Origin: Oegoconia quadripuncta
Taxonomy: Eukaryota; Arthropoda; Insecta; Lepidoptera; Autostichidae
Length of the DNA: 64,000 nucleotides
NCBI GenBank assembly: GCA_949316235.1
Contig: OX438748.1
Coordinates: forward strand, 11,101,001 to 11,165,000
Direction: 5' to 3'
Within the stretch, counting starts at the first letter, position 1, and the number at the start of each line of letters is the position of its first letter. The notes beneath the pieces were generated by a model. That model was not told where the DNA came from, did no database searches, and was given only the letters and a program-made list of their open reading frames with translations. Below are positions 23,699 to 34,866 of the stretch, in pieces. A program made the position numbers and the translations under genes.

Positions 23699-24329
23699 AA
23701 CGAAACAACAATTATAAATATAATTTGGTATATAATTTAATAATAAAAACAAGTTATTACTATTACAGCTAAATGCTATCTGAGTACTAAACGCAATAAA
23801 GATAATAATAATCGCTAGTAATAATAATACAACCGTATAACAATAATTACAAATAACAATTACACTGTTACGTTTGCATGAGGTATTAACATTTTTTTTA
23901 CATTAATATAAGTTATTGGATTGGAAGGATACTAATGTTCGGGTGTTGCAATCGTTACCTGACAATGGAATGGTTCTGGAAGGCGCCTGAAATTTTTCAT
24001 ATAGCAACTATTTAACTTACTAATTAAGACAGAACAACTTCGCGTATTTGTTATTAGTACACTAAATAAATATCTATAATGGGCTTTATACAAAGAAACC
24101 CCAATTCATCAACCTTATTTTGATGCAAATAATAATCTACAAATATCACGTAGAGTATTTTCGTTTCAAGATTTTTTCGACACTGTAAACAACTGTTTCT
24201 GTTCACACATGAAATTATAAAATTTAGGAGCGAACACACTTCTGTCATTCCAAATCGAACTAAGGTCCAATAACTTCTAGAAAAATGACACAAGGCGATT
24301 CGACTTCATTCGAAATTATGTAGATAGTA

Positions 24330-24632
24330 CCCTCTCGGTGATGTCCACTTGGAGTGTCCATTTCGGATGCGATTTTCCGTATTTGACTATGTAGATTAAT
24401 ACGTTCCGGGACACATCACCGGACACAATAGAAGTTTTATTCTTATTACGTCTAGAGGCGTGATGTGTCCCGGAAAGTGTTAATAAAACCCTTCTGGTAA
24501 ACCCCTTTCGGTTATATCCACTAGAAGTGTCCATTTCGGATACGATTTGCCGTATTTGACTTTGTAAATATAATAAAACCCTTTCGGTGATGTCCACTTA
24601 TGTCTATTTCGGATACGATTTTCCGGATTTGA
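24330..24632. repeat. Imperfect direct repeats around a 16-bp inverted repeat
   Basis: Three related blocks start CCCT(C/T)TCGGTGATGTCCACTT or a close variant and contain CATTTCGGAT(G/A)CGATTT and CCGTATTTGAC. They lie at about 24330-24392, 24505-24570 and 24581-24632. Between the first two, TTCCGGGACACATCAC (24404-24419) and GTGATGTGTCCCGGAA (24460-24475) form a perfect 16-bp stem with a 40-bp loop. No coding function is visible. Confidence 0.75.
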
Positions 24633-24891
24633 CAACTCTTTAAAATACATTAAACCCATAACAAGATTTTCCCAAAATAGGAGCTCAAAAGTAATTTTAT
24701 TTGGGACGCGGTCGTCATCACGAGTAATCTATATGACCTCAAGAAATATTTAATCGTTCTCGTAGTGGTTATTTGGCAGAATTCCAAAACTTAAAAAAGG
24801 TAGAATTAAACTCTACCTCCCGCAACCCGTTCACACTAGGCGCTGAAATACAATAATCACTGCTTGACATTTGATAATACTAGCAGAGCTA

Positions 24892-24987
24892 TTAACCAAA
24901 CAGAGTACTAAACATATCCCAAGCAAAGCCTCGAGCCCGCGAGCTCCGTTTGAAAACCCAATGTTGTCACATTGAGCCACAAACGGT
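24892..24987 (-). repeat. Family B SINE, 5'-part only
   Basis: AACCAAACAGAGTACTAAAC through a box B complement-like block to CACATTGAGCCACAAACGG matches the head end of family B in reverse. The tail half is absent. Confidence 0.65.
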
Positions 24988-25648
24988 ATACGCACTGGAA
25001 ATGTTAGTGGAAGTCATCTTTTTCTCAGCAATTACAAAACATGTATTTACCGGAGTTATCATGTCTTTCACAAAATTTTGCCTATTACTTTAAAAGATGG
25101 GTTAATTTTTATAACAGATATAAATTTTTATAAGAGATAAAAATATCAAAAAATCCTGTTTGGTTTAAACAGAGATTTTCATTTTGAAATGGAAGTTTCT
25201 TTAAGTTTTTATATATAGTTTTAAATTAGTTTAACCACAAATTCTGTTTATTTTATGCACGGTAGGTTAGCGCTTGACGACAATCACAATGTAGATAAGC
25301 GTATGTGCCCTCGCTATAGGAGTTTGTATGAAGGTGAGACGGCGATGGCTGAAAACCAGCGCTGTGTCACTAACTCTAAGGAGGACCTGACATCAAAATG
25401 CTGAATCCATGTCAGATCGCTACAACTGATTATGTCTGTGAAGTTATGTTTTATGCAAATGTCGTGTTAACCACATTTCTTATTTTAAACGAATTTATAA
25501 TTTACATAATCACAAGCTAGCTCAGGTGGGTTGCGGGAGGTGCAGATAAATTGTTTAACAATGCATAGCATTAACTGTGAATGTTCTGTATGAATTTGAA
25601 CACCTATATTGGAATTTTTGCGTTTTAGTAGGACAAGGTAGCTTCTGA

Positions 25649-25837
25649 CTATTTATTCTTCGACAAAGTCCGTTGTTTCTCCGCATGCTGGACCAACTGT
25701 TTGTCGGTAGCCAACCCCTTCCTCTCCCGTACCTCGTCCATATACTCCTTGGCGCGATTCACGCCATCCCATTTCTCGCCCCAGTGTAGAAGCTCCTCCT
25801 CAGTGCGCGGCCGCCAGAATGGGTCGATGTCGATCAC
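25649..25837 (-). CDS. EFL1: EFL1 terminal exon
   Basis: It follows CTCACTCCAG and encodes [20 protein letters not shown], then [20 protein letters not shown] and the end [16 protein letters not shown]. The first ATG-like codon in the exon is not a start. The exon begins with GTG in phase 0 after the intron. Confidence 0.94.
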   Translation of the reverse strand: MIDIDPFWRPRTEEELLHWGEKWDGVNRAKEYMDEVRERKGLATDKQLVQHAEKQRTLSKNK

Positions 25838-27091
25838 CTGGAGTGAGCAAGAGAAACAAAAGGTATAGTTATATTATTTTTTTTTTTGATTTAGCGCTTG
25901 CATTACCTCAGTTTAACAAAAAAAGAAAAGGTTCATTTTATTTAAGATAGTTCCAGAACAATTGGAGACCCTATCAACAAGAGTGATCCCTTCTAGGCAA
26001 CATCAAACTTTTTTAGACAATGGTTCCCTAGCCGATGGGGAGTCGCTCACCATAAACCTTAAGTTACTCAAGGGGAACTGACTATTTTCTCTCAAACAGT
26101 CCGAAACTTATTGACCTTACCGACATATTTGGGTAACGTGGCGGCCAGCTAGACAATGGATTTTTACAGTCGTAGGTACCTACCTCCAACCAAACAGAAT
26201 AAATACTCAATATGGACCTACTATTGGAACCGAACTCCCTACAATCATGTCTGTAACACGATATTTTATATAAATTTAAGTTTCCGCATAATTCTGCTAA
26301 TTCAAATACTACACGGGACTGATATTGATGAATGAAAATGGTAAACTGATTGCTTGTTTATTTTTGAATCTCCATGTCTCGGGCTCCTCAATTGCAAAGC
26401 CGCAGTAACATGCGCGACAATCGTACTTAAGATACCTTTCATTGACGACACCTTTCCATCAAAATCTATGTTCTTACAAATCAGAGTTGTACGAAGCTTC
26501 CTTGAAATATTAAAGCTCTCCACGACGGACACGCTAAGTAAGTGCGTCCTGTTTCTGCCCGCTGCTTTACGTGTAAACAGACGTAGCTGGACCCCTACTT
26601 TCCATGAGTGAGACACTAACTGTGGTGTGGCGAGGCAGATGTGCGTGCGCAGTTCTCTGTGACACGCCTCGTAAGTCCAGCCGCAAGCCCGTGTGGTAAT
26701 GGAAACTCGGGGTTACTCTGGCGGGCAGTTGATCATTACCTCGATCGCTTATAGAGCTACCTTTATAACCGAACGAGGTAGTGATCAGCTGTTTGTTATT
26801 TACCTCTCAATGGCTGCATCATGGCGAAACGAGTGAATGCTGCGTAGGCGCGCATGTGTCACCATCTCGTTCGCGTGTAGACAGAGATAGTTGAATCTAC
26901 ATTTACCTCCCAATGGCTGAACACCAGCTGGGGAGTGGCGAGGCCGGAGGTGTGCGTGCGCAGCTCCCTGGCGAACTTGAAGCTCTCCGCGACGGGCATC
27001 ACGGCGCGCACACGGAACGAGGCGGAGCCGCTTTGCAGGTCGCTCGCCACCACCCTCCCGCCGCGCCGACTCAGCACCGCGTATAATTTGC
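25649..27091 (-). CDS. EFL1: EFL1, elongation factor-like GTPase 1 (last two exons only)
   Basis: Minus-strand exons 27091-26907 and 25837-25649 join in frame at a phase-0 intron and encode 124 C-terminal residues. Signature blocks are [65 protein letters not shown] and the terminal [12 protein letters not shown], which is also how EFL1 orthologues end. EFL1 is a cytoplasmic EF-2-like GTPase that works with SBDS to release eIF6 from new 60S ribosomal subunits. The seen part corresponds to the EF-2 domain V-like region and C-terminal tail. The upstream exon must end with one base of a glycine codon. I did not find it or the GTPase domain in the rest of the window, although they should lie at higher coordinates. 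The gene converges on the GRAMD2-like gene, about 7.4 kb between stop codons. Confidence 0.93.
25652..25657 (-). terminator. AATAAA overlapping the end of EFL1
   Basis: The last two codons, AAT AAA, directly before TAG, form a canonical poly(A) hexamer. It could be the real signal, giving a very short 3' UTR, or a coincidence of the Asn-Lys ending. Confidence 0.3.
26455..26830 (-). pseudogene. Decayed partial copies of the EFL1 penultimate exon
   Basis: Inside the last EFL1 intron, three blocks resemble pieces of exon 26907-27091. The first is around 26489-26530, whose minus frame reads [14 protein letters not shown] beside the exon's [14 protein letters not shown]. The second is 26619-26668 (GGTGTGGCGAGG and GTGCGTGCGCAG match the exon). 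The third is 26797-26830 (ATTTACCTCTCAATGGCTG, which includes the donor site). The minus frame over the first block is open for about 100 codons but has no matching splice context. They look like remnants of tandem exon duplication. Confidence 0.6.
26726..26791. repeat. Short foldback sequence
   Basis: CAGTTGATCATTACCTCG (26726-26743) and CGAGGTAGTGATCAGCTG (26774-26791) pair at 16 of 18 positions with a 30-bp loop. A related CGAGGTAGTGAT occurs near 29396. Confidence 0.55.
26907..27091 (-). CDS. EFL1: EFL1 penultimate exon
   Basis: The acceptor is TTGTTTCTAG and the donor GGGAG|GTAAAT (minus strand), 185 nt, starting in phase 1. It is strongly GC-rich and encodes [20 protein letters not shown], then [20 protein letters not shown] and [12 protein letters not shown], the EF-2 domain V-like region. 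Three decayed partial copies lie directly downstream, in 26455-26830. Confidence 0.93.
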
Positions 27092-27798
27092 CTAGAAACA
27101 ATAAACAAATACAAGTTTAATGTAATTCTTACACAGCAATTTAGAATTACAAAGTTATAAAACAGAAAGAGCTTTTAATACCAGCAATCCTTGTAAGACT
27201 CGAATAGCAAAAAAAAAACTTCAAAATAGTCACAAGTGCATTTGTGTTTCTGGGTGTAAGGTAATTGTATGGTCGGTGCAGTGCAATTGGTGTGAAGTGT
27301 ATTAATGTTATTGGGCAAGTATAACCAAAGGAGGTGAATGTATGTTGGTAGAATGTGTTAGTGAAGCGATAAACATAAGTTATAGATGTGGGTTGACGTG
27401 ATATAATACGTATACGTGTTGTTTCGTACGATATAGACGAAAGAATTGTGAGGTGAGGTAAGGCACATGGTGAATGCCAGCCAATTTTTGTAGTGGTCCT
27501 AAATTAGTACAGAAGTAACTCAAATAGATGGGGAAATGCGCATAAACGATTAAAGAAAAACTGTCAATTCGCACCATTTATCTATCAAATTGTCATAACG
27601 AGCTCGGACTTTTACAATGCCGACAGTGCGCAGCGGAGTTAGGTACTCTTGACACAAAGAACACGTACAATCAGGTTCATTTGTGTATATCCAGGCCCAA
27701 TTCAAACGATTTTGACTTTATTAAACTCCTTTAAAACGCAAACAACTTTGCGTTAAAACGCAAGTATCGCTCACTAATCTTATGTAGTAGGATATTTG

Positions 27799-28035
27799 AC
27801 GACCGATTGGTGTAGTGGATAGTGACCCTGTCAGCGAAACCAACGATGGCTGTTCGAATCCCGCGAGGGGTAAATGTTTGTGTGATGAATGCGAACATTT
27901 ATACCCGAGTCATAGATGTCTATATAAATATTTATGTATGTTTATCCGTTATCTAGTTTCCATAGTACAAGCTTTGCTTAATTTGGGATTAGAGTATTGG
28001 TGTAAGTATTCGAAATATTTATTAAGTATTATTAT
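27799..28035 (+). repeat. Family A': tRNA-derived SINE, variant head
   Basis: The head GACGACCGATTGGTGTAGTG and box B GTTCGAATCCC are followed by GGGGTAAATGTTTGTGTGAT and a body that differs from family A in its 3' half. Similar but more diverged copies lie at 49848-50035, 53809-54010, 56765-56945 and 61674-61800, so this is an older sister subfamily. Confidence 0.75.
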
Positions 28036-29057
28036 TTGACTGAACAAGAATTTAAAATATTTTCCGTTAGAACTTCAAAGGCACTGTTAAAAATCTTAAT
28101 CGTTTGGGCTAGGACTGGATATACACTTTTATGCCCCAGGTAACAAACAGTCAATGTCGATGCTGATCACTCATTTAGTCACGAGTGTTCCAAAGCTACA
28201 ATTTTATAAGTGTTTTGACACTACTACTACTGTCTTAACCTGAGACGTGATATCATTATATGTTGCTAGCGTATTTTCTGTTGTAACTTTTAGCGTGGAA
28301 CAGATCCCGCTAAACTCTGAATGGGGTTTAGGCCCGTATGGATCCTTGAAAAATGAGAGCTTGATTATCGTAAATGAGTAGCAGTATGTTGCATGCAGTG
28401 CCATTGCGACAGGAAGATTAAAAACTTCGACCACCCAAAAAAGTTCGCCTCGTGATCTCCGGGATCGTTTGACAAAATATTCAGTGGGCAGTCGCGTAGA
28501 AAAATTCTTGGCTTTTTACAGATTCGTTGCGGCCATTTTGAGATGAAAGTGGGGGCTTCCGGCCGCGGGCAAGCATCCGGTCCCATTGGTCACGTCCGAG
28601 ACGCGCTGCGGCCCTATTTGTCCAATAAATAAGGGAGCTTTTTGTAAGTGTCTATTTGAACTCGTCGACGCTAAGAATGTTAACGAAAAAAGATATCACA
28701 CTGTAACGGGAAACAAACGCCCTAGTAATTGTTAGTGCCGGCTCGGAATTTAGCTACATAGAGGTGGCCGATAAAAACGAATGATATTGCTTATCATTGA
28801 AGAGAATTAACCGTGGGCTACACTCATTGATGTACGAAGATGTTATACATAACAGACACGCAATAAATTTTCTACTATAGTTGTCCACAACTTTTCTAAG
28901 CTAAGTGATATAAATTTGTGTATTTATGTCAAAATTTTTGTATCTAGAAACATTGGAGTATTTGGTGGAGACTTGTAAATACTTGTACGTTTCTATTTGA
29001 GTGTTTACAGCGTATAATATAGTCGATAGTCTTCCTAAAACTTTAAAATAAATATTT
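28036..29057. other. Non-coding stretch, unrecognised
   Basis: Minus-strand frames at 28204-28434 and 28365-28586 overlap with a frame change and look like a decayed coding or transposon fragment. No motif allows an assignment. Confidence 0.3.
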
Positions 29058-29147
29058 GGGTTTCCGGGTCAGTACGCTTCCACCTTCGGCCTCATCTTCA
29101 CTTAACATCAGGTGTGATTGAGGTTAACTCGTTGTGCATAAAAAATT
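29058..29147 (+). repeat. Family B SINE, 3' tail only
   Basis: GGGTTTCCGGGTCAGTACGC, CACCTTCGGCCTCATCTTC and ACTTAACATCAGGTGTGATT, ending in TTGTGCATAAAAAATT, form a 5'-truncated copy. Confidence 0.75.
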
Positions 29148-30263
29148 ATAAATATATAAATAAGTAGGTGATATATTGAGCACATGTTTGTTATAAAGGT
29201 TTTTACATTATCTATCTATTTTTATAATGAGTTGTCTCCCTTATCTCTCGTGTGCTCTCGCCGTAACTGACCATCACTTCAACCAAACACTTGTCCGTGG
29301 GTGACGTAAGCGGAGGCTGCGCGCGCAATTCCACTCGGCACGCCTGCGAGGTGCCCATTTCCTGTGGTTTCATTCACCAAATAATTACTACGGGCCGAGG
29401 TAGTGATGCCATAAGTAGACTTTCTAACAATAATGCTTTGTTCTGGAATTGCATTGTTTACTACAATTACAGTGGTCTTAGCTATTGATTTCAGAAATAT
29501 TATGTTGTGGTTAAGTGTCGGTACTATGCGCTTGCGTCAGCGTGAGTCTGTTAGAGAATAGATCACGGTTTCCAATAAGTTTTTTCTGATTGTGCCTACT
29601 AAAATCTTGATTACAGCTTGCATGTTGCAAGTACATCGATAATCTAGAATTATAGATAGCTTCAGCCGCATGGAATTTGATTATCGCGGACTTTTACCAG
29701 GATGAAAAGTAGTCTGTCCGTCTCCAGATCCCGCTACCTCTCTGCCAAATTCCATACGTACGGTTCAGAGCGTCAGTTGTAAAAAGTTAAGAAACAAACA
29801 TGCAGACAGTTTTCTCTGTAGCTATATAGACAGAGTAATGATTGACGTGGTAACATTTAGCTTCAATAAAATTAGCTAAGAGGTAGGAGAGTGCGGTAAA
29901 GGTGAGAGTTGTAAGACGTTGATAGCAACCTTACCCCACACACTGTGTTATAGACTCTATACCTATAGTGTACGCTATCAAGGTGTAAAGAATGCGTCGA
30001 GACAAGACTATAGGCAGTAGAGGTTAATAAGTTAGTCAGGGTTAGGATAGAAAACTTAAAATTAATGAAGGTACAACCGAACCCAAATCTGTCAATTTTT
30101 AAGATAAGACAGTTGATTTGAAGAGCGATATAAGTCAATTACGAGCATTCGCATGTAGTTAATAAAATAATCGAAACATTACAACTTGTAAAAAATCAGG
30201 TGCGGTGTGTTGGAATTTTATTGATATAATCATCATTCACACATCAGAACATAACCGATGAAT

Positions 30264-30506
30264 TTACATAATCCCCACAGTGATCTGTGTGTATTGATAC
30301 TTATACAAACGCGCCGAAATTCGCAGATCCCCGACAAGTTCATCGGTTGGCAACACTCGCTCATGAATGGTAGGCGCTTGGCCTTGTATCGTTACAACTG
30401 GAACCAACTCGTGTTCGAGAAAGTATTTTAATGGGGGACCTGCACATATATATGTGCAGCCATAAATAGCAATGTTATGTAGAAATTTCGAAAATATGTA
30501 TCCCAT
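30264..30506 (-). CDS. Unrecognised 80-residue protein-like ORF
   Basis: The minus-strand frame runs from an ATG to TAA. Its second half has a strongly protein-like composition: PPLKYFLEHELVPVVTIQGQ, then APTIHERVLPTDELVGDLR and ISARLYKYQYTQITVGIM. An acceptor-like GTTTTTAG lies just before the ATG and another, TATATGTGCAG, lies inside before GTCCCCC. It may therefore be a terminal exon instead of a whole gene. AATAAA (30217-30222, complement) follows about 42 bp after the stop. I do not recognise the family. It could be a cellular exon, a small gene or a captured foreign sequence. Confidence 0.4.
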   Translation of the reverse strand: MGYIFSKFLHNIAIYGCTYICAGPPLKYFLEHELVPVVTIQGQAPTIHERVLPTDELVGDLRISARLYKYQYTQITVGIM

Positions 30507-30774
30507 CTAAAAACTTGAGTAATAACTAATAACAATGTGAAAGTCGGCAGAAAGTTCGTTCGTGTTTCTTTTATTTTTTTTTTCACTTTTGGGAATACTG
30601 ACGTTTGTTAGTTTAAAATTTGTATTTTATCTTTCGTTACAACCTTTCGTTTGTAAAACTACTGGTAAATTAAATAGTAAGGTAATTAATTTGTACATGT
30701 ATTGTACAGTCAACTGAGTCTCCGGGGTCTTCGTTTATGGAATTTATAAAATATTGACGACTCTAAATTCTTTT

Positions 30775-31080
30775 TAAGCACAACGGGTTAGTACTTGACC
30801 TCAATCAAATCTGAAGTGAAGAGGAGGCTGAAGCTGGGACCGCGCTCACCAGGAACCTCCAATTTATTTGATGGACTGGCTACCTTATCTCAAACAGTCG
30901 GAATACCAAAATAATTGCTGCTTGGCGGCAGAGTTAGATAAGATTTTGGTAGCTAGTAGTCCGTACTGCAAAATCCCCTACTCCCATCTAAACCGAGTAT
31001 TAAACATAAACCCGCTGTCAATCGAACCCCAGACCTCCGTTTTGTAAACATTACGTTATGCAGTGAAATTGGACCCATGA
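30775..31080 (-). repeat. Family B: tRNA-derived SINE, diverged
   Basis: It runs from AGCACAACGGGTTAGTACTT through GGACTGGCTACCTTATCTC and GGCGGCAGAGTTAGATAAG to a box B complement (ATCGAACCCCAGACC). It is older than the copies at 42093, 46818 and 51963. Confidence 0.75.
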
Positions 31081-32142
31081 GCCAGTTAAAATTTCGGATA
31101 AATAACTACAACGTATCTATATTTTCAATCACTGAAGCCACCGAGTAAAGCATTATAACGTAGTTGCATAGGTAATAACTTTCAAACCTAAACTTATTGA
31201 TCCAATTAATTTCCCTGGAACCCTTAAAATCATGTATTTTTTTTGGTTGTGATGTTCAGCGTAAGAGTTTGGATGAAGATTTTTGAAACATAATAATAGA
31301 AAAATAAAAAGACATATAATCTTCAAAGTTTCAGATTTTAAGATAAGTGAATCTGAAAACGCGAATTAACCAATGCACTACAAAACTGATTGTATAGTTC
31401 GTCTGTGGGAACTCGAGTCTCACAAAAAGTTGTAACTTACCGTGAATGTCGAATGTATTAATTATTTACATAGGCGTTACAGGTTCCCTAACAAGAATAT
31501 TTTAAGTAGTATGGCGAATCTACCTTTGTTGGGCTAATTTCTAAAATGGAAGATATATGATTTGATATAATCTTGTGTTAAGCACCGTTGCAGCCCATAT
31601 CCCCTATCCGCTAACGGAGTAACCGTCAGCCTCCCAGGACATCCGCCTGCCGACAGGCCTGATAAGTGCCTGTCTATTAACTGATCCGCCGGTAAACCAT
31701 ATCTGTAAAACAGTTTATTTCGAGGAACACGTAACTCGCAAGATCATTCTATTGATACTTGAAAATAAGGTTTGTGTAATGATATCACACCTTTTAGATT
31801 TTATGGGACTGGCATCACTTTTCACAGGAAGATTTCTGATTTGCAGGTATTTTGGGAGCTAGTGACAATTACAATGACATGGCAATTCGGCATACATTGC
31901 TGGTTATATTTAAATATAGATAACAAATCGCCTAACATTTTCAGTAACGTATCCATAATTGTCAGAGTAAATTACATTGTCGTGTTTGTAGTACAGGGCC
32001 CTGAATGAATACGTTGATGGACAGCAAATGAGACACACACAAGTGTATGATTGCTACATCCAGCAATGTGCTAACGGGTCTATTTTTCATGGTATTCGAA
32101 ATAAATAACCGATTCTAATGAATTTTAGAATTTTTTAATTAA

Positions 32143-32373
32143 CCACGCTGGCACAATGCGGGTTGAGGACTTCACATGCCTTTGAATTTTTATTTCTCAG
32201 GCATGCAGGTTCCCTCACGATGTTTTATTTCACCGTTTAAGAGCAGTCGGATAAATGCACATAAGTAATTAAATTAAATTTAAAAACTCATTGGTACATG
32301 GCGTGCCTGGGAATCGAAACCGGACCTCCCAAATTGGGAGACCGCGTCTTAACCGCTGAGCCATCGACGCTCC
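32143..32373 (-). repeat. Family C: tRNA-derived SINE, 3' end missing
   Basis: A reverse copy from CCACGCTGGCACAATGCGGG to the head complement TGAGCCATCGACGCTCC. It is followed at 32374-32402 by a second partial copy of the box B region (TTCGAACCCGGACCTCCCAA). Confidence 0.8.
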
Positions 32374-32937
32374 CTTCGAACCCGGACCTCCCAAATTGGG
32401 ATTATCTACATAGTAACTCTGAAATGCAATTTTTTTTTAGATTTGTTATTCGTATAAACTCATTAGAAACAGTTTATTTATTTCGAAGTTTTGGCATCTG
32501 AAAATTTGTTTTAAACAGTTCTATTGAATTTACCAAGTTTCAGTTTGATACAAAGAAAACCGGGAACTACCGTGAGCCGATAGATCATAGAACTATCTAT
32601 CGACATGGCTTTAGTTAGCTATTAACATTGATACAATGGGAAAAAATAGGCACATTATATTCTATCCAAGTATTCCATTTGTCTAATAAATAGAGTTCCA
32701 CTGAATGTTAATTGGATACGTGACGGCAATATATCAATAAGACACAGCACAACTTGAAGAATATTTGTGTGCTGCGCAAATATATGGGTGATTTACAATT
32801 TTCCCACGTTGTTGTAAAGTACAGTCGCTAATATAATGATAATGTTTGAAGTGATATCGTAACATCTGATAACGATCTATAAGTACCGGCAGCCGGTCTA
32901 ACGTCAAACCATGAATTTCTGTTTAACAAGTCATAAA

Positions 32938-33203
32938 GGTAGTACGTACATAATATCACGACCTTTATTCCAAATGGAGTGGTCAGAGATCTCTCAAACA
33001 TAAACATTTAGATGTTCCAAATATTAAAAGTTTAATGCTTGAACAACGTCCATTGTTCACCTTTCGAAATATACAGTAATGCACATGTGACACGGGGTGA
33101 GCTTATCGCCGTTGACACATACAAGTCGCCTTTTAAGACACCCACAGGAAGAGACGGGTTGCTCTGCTCTTTTTACGTACCAAAACCACAGCGCGTGGTG
33201 CGG
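32938..33203 (+). repeat. Family F dispersed repeat
   Basis: CATAATATCACGACCTTTAT, CCAAATGGAGTGGTCAGAG, AACGTCCATTGTTCACCTTT and GACACCCACAGGAAGAGACG align with 42499-42735 (same strand), 61905-62140 (opposite strand) and the fragments at 53568-53612 and 63948-64000. A family C SINE follows directly. Confidence 0.65.
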
Positions 33204-33475
33204 GAGCGTCGATGGTTCACCGGTTAAGACGTGGTCTCCCAATTTGGGAGGTCCGGGTGCGATTCCCAGGCAGGACATGTACCAACGAGTTTTTAAATTT
33301 AATTTAATTACTTATGTGCATTTATCCGACTGCTATTAAACGGTGAAGGAAAATATCTTAAGGAAGCCTGCATGCCTGAGAAATAAAAATTCGAAGGCAT
33401 GTGAATTCTCCAACCCGCATTGGGCCCAGGTGGTGGACTATGGCCCATACTCCCGCATTATAGGATGTTTTGAAA
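33204..33475 (+). repeat. Family C: tRNA-derived SINE
   Basis: The head GAGCGTCGATGGTTCACCGG, box B GGGTGCGATTCCC, the ACATGTACCAACGAG and AACGGTGAAGGAAAATATC body, and GGCCCATACTCCC are all present. The final GATGAT tail is lost. Confidence 0.82.
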
Positions 33476-33575
33476 CATGTTATACATGTTAATTAAAAAT
33501 ACAAGGGCAAATACTGAAAAAAAATCGTTTAAATATACACACGCTGAAGGAACCAAGATGCACCATAGAGAGTTT

Positions 33576-33745
33576 TTTTATTGGAGGCCAAGCTGCGTAG
33601 CATGAGATCGTATGTCGCGCGACGTAGGAGTGAGATAGTTGCATATTTCGTCCAAGCGAATGAGCAGGACAAATATTATCTCGCGCGACTTAAACGTTTA
33701 TTGCGCCTGTCACGCTACAGGGGCAAGATTCACTTGGAAATAATT
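33576..33745 (+). repeat. Family G dispersed repeat
   Basis: GACGTAGGAGTGAGATAGTT, ATTTCGTCCAAGCGAATGAG and CAGGACAAATATTATCTCGC match 45700-45800 (same strand) and the interrupted reverse copy at 55480-55775. No coding content is visible. Confidence 0.65.
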
Positions 33746-34279
33746 TATTGGTCGAATTTGACAATTGAAGCCGTGGTAATAAGTCAAATATGACAGTTAT
33801 CGAAGAAATTCATTGCTATTGAAGTAAGACTACAAGTAGTCAATAAAGTACTGAATACGAAAAAAAAATTAAACACGCAACTGTCGTCAAGTGTACCGAC
33901 GACCACGTCCCGTCTCACGCAATATTTCACGTGCCTACCAATACGCCCTAAAGCTAGTATTTCGTTAAACGTGACTAATTTAGCAGTTACTGTAATTAAT
34001 TACACAAGGCTAGGAAGGCTTTATCATTGCCACACTATCAGTAGCGTCTACTGTGACAGGATGATGGATCACGAAGAATAGTTCTATCGATCTCTTCTAT
34101 TCACGCGTAAATAATTTTGTTTCAAAATTGTGGATAATTTCTTTGAAAATACATCGAGTTGGATGTGGTAAATCAAATCGATTTTATTTTTTTTTCTTTC
34201 ACCGCTTCTTTTCCCACAGATAATTTGCCTTTCCGAAGCGGTAGGTTTGGCATACTGACTGACAGAGAAATGCTTAAGC

Positions 34280-34570
34280 AAACATCCCACTGCAGGGATA
34301 CATATTTTCGCTCATCTTGAGGGAATATGGGCCATAGTCCGCCACGCTGGCCCAGTGCGGGTTGAGGACTCCACATGGCTTCGAATTATTATTTCTCAGG
34401 CATTTAGGCTTTCTCACGATGTCTTCCTTCACCGTTTCAGAGTAGTCGTATAAATGCACATAGGTAATTAAATTTAAAAACTCATTGGTACATGGCCTGC
34501 CTAGGGATCGAACCCGGACCTCCCAAATTGGGAGACTATGTTTCCTCCACTACTGAGCCACCGACGCTCC
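34280..34570 (-). repeat. Family C: tRNA-derived SINE
   Basis: A nearly full-length reverse copy from AAACATCCCACTGCAGGGAT to GAGCCACCGACGCTCC, with the box B complement GGATCGAACCCGG. Confidence 0.87.
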
Positions 34571-34866
34571 TGACATTCAACAAATTGAAATAAATCCTTG
34601 AAATGTGAAGTTTTCCATATAGAAGTGGAATACATAGAAGTACATAGATAATCAATGACATATCAAATTGCAGCAAGTACGGTCTTCTATAAACTTATCA
34701 GTAACTGTGATATCTATAGAACGCACTGTAACAGTACTCAGATATCTTTGGCGCCAATTCGAACTACAAGTAATAAAAATATCATCAAGAGGGCTGTCAT
34801 ATAAGTAATTACGGTGGACAGCTTGTTAGATTTCACGAATCAAGTTACAGTTATTAATTAGGTATT

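Noticed and set aside
26302..26616. 104-codon minus ORF in the EFL1 intron as a separate gene
   Set aside because: Part of it resembles a decayed EFL1 exon copy and it has no supporting signals, so it is listed as a pseudo-exon.
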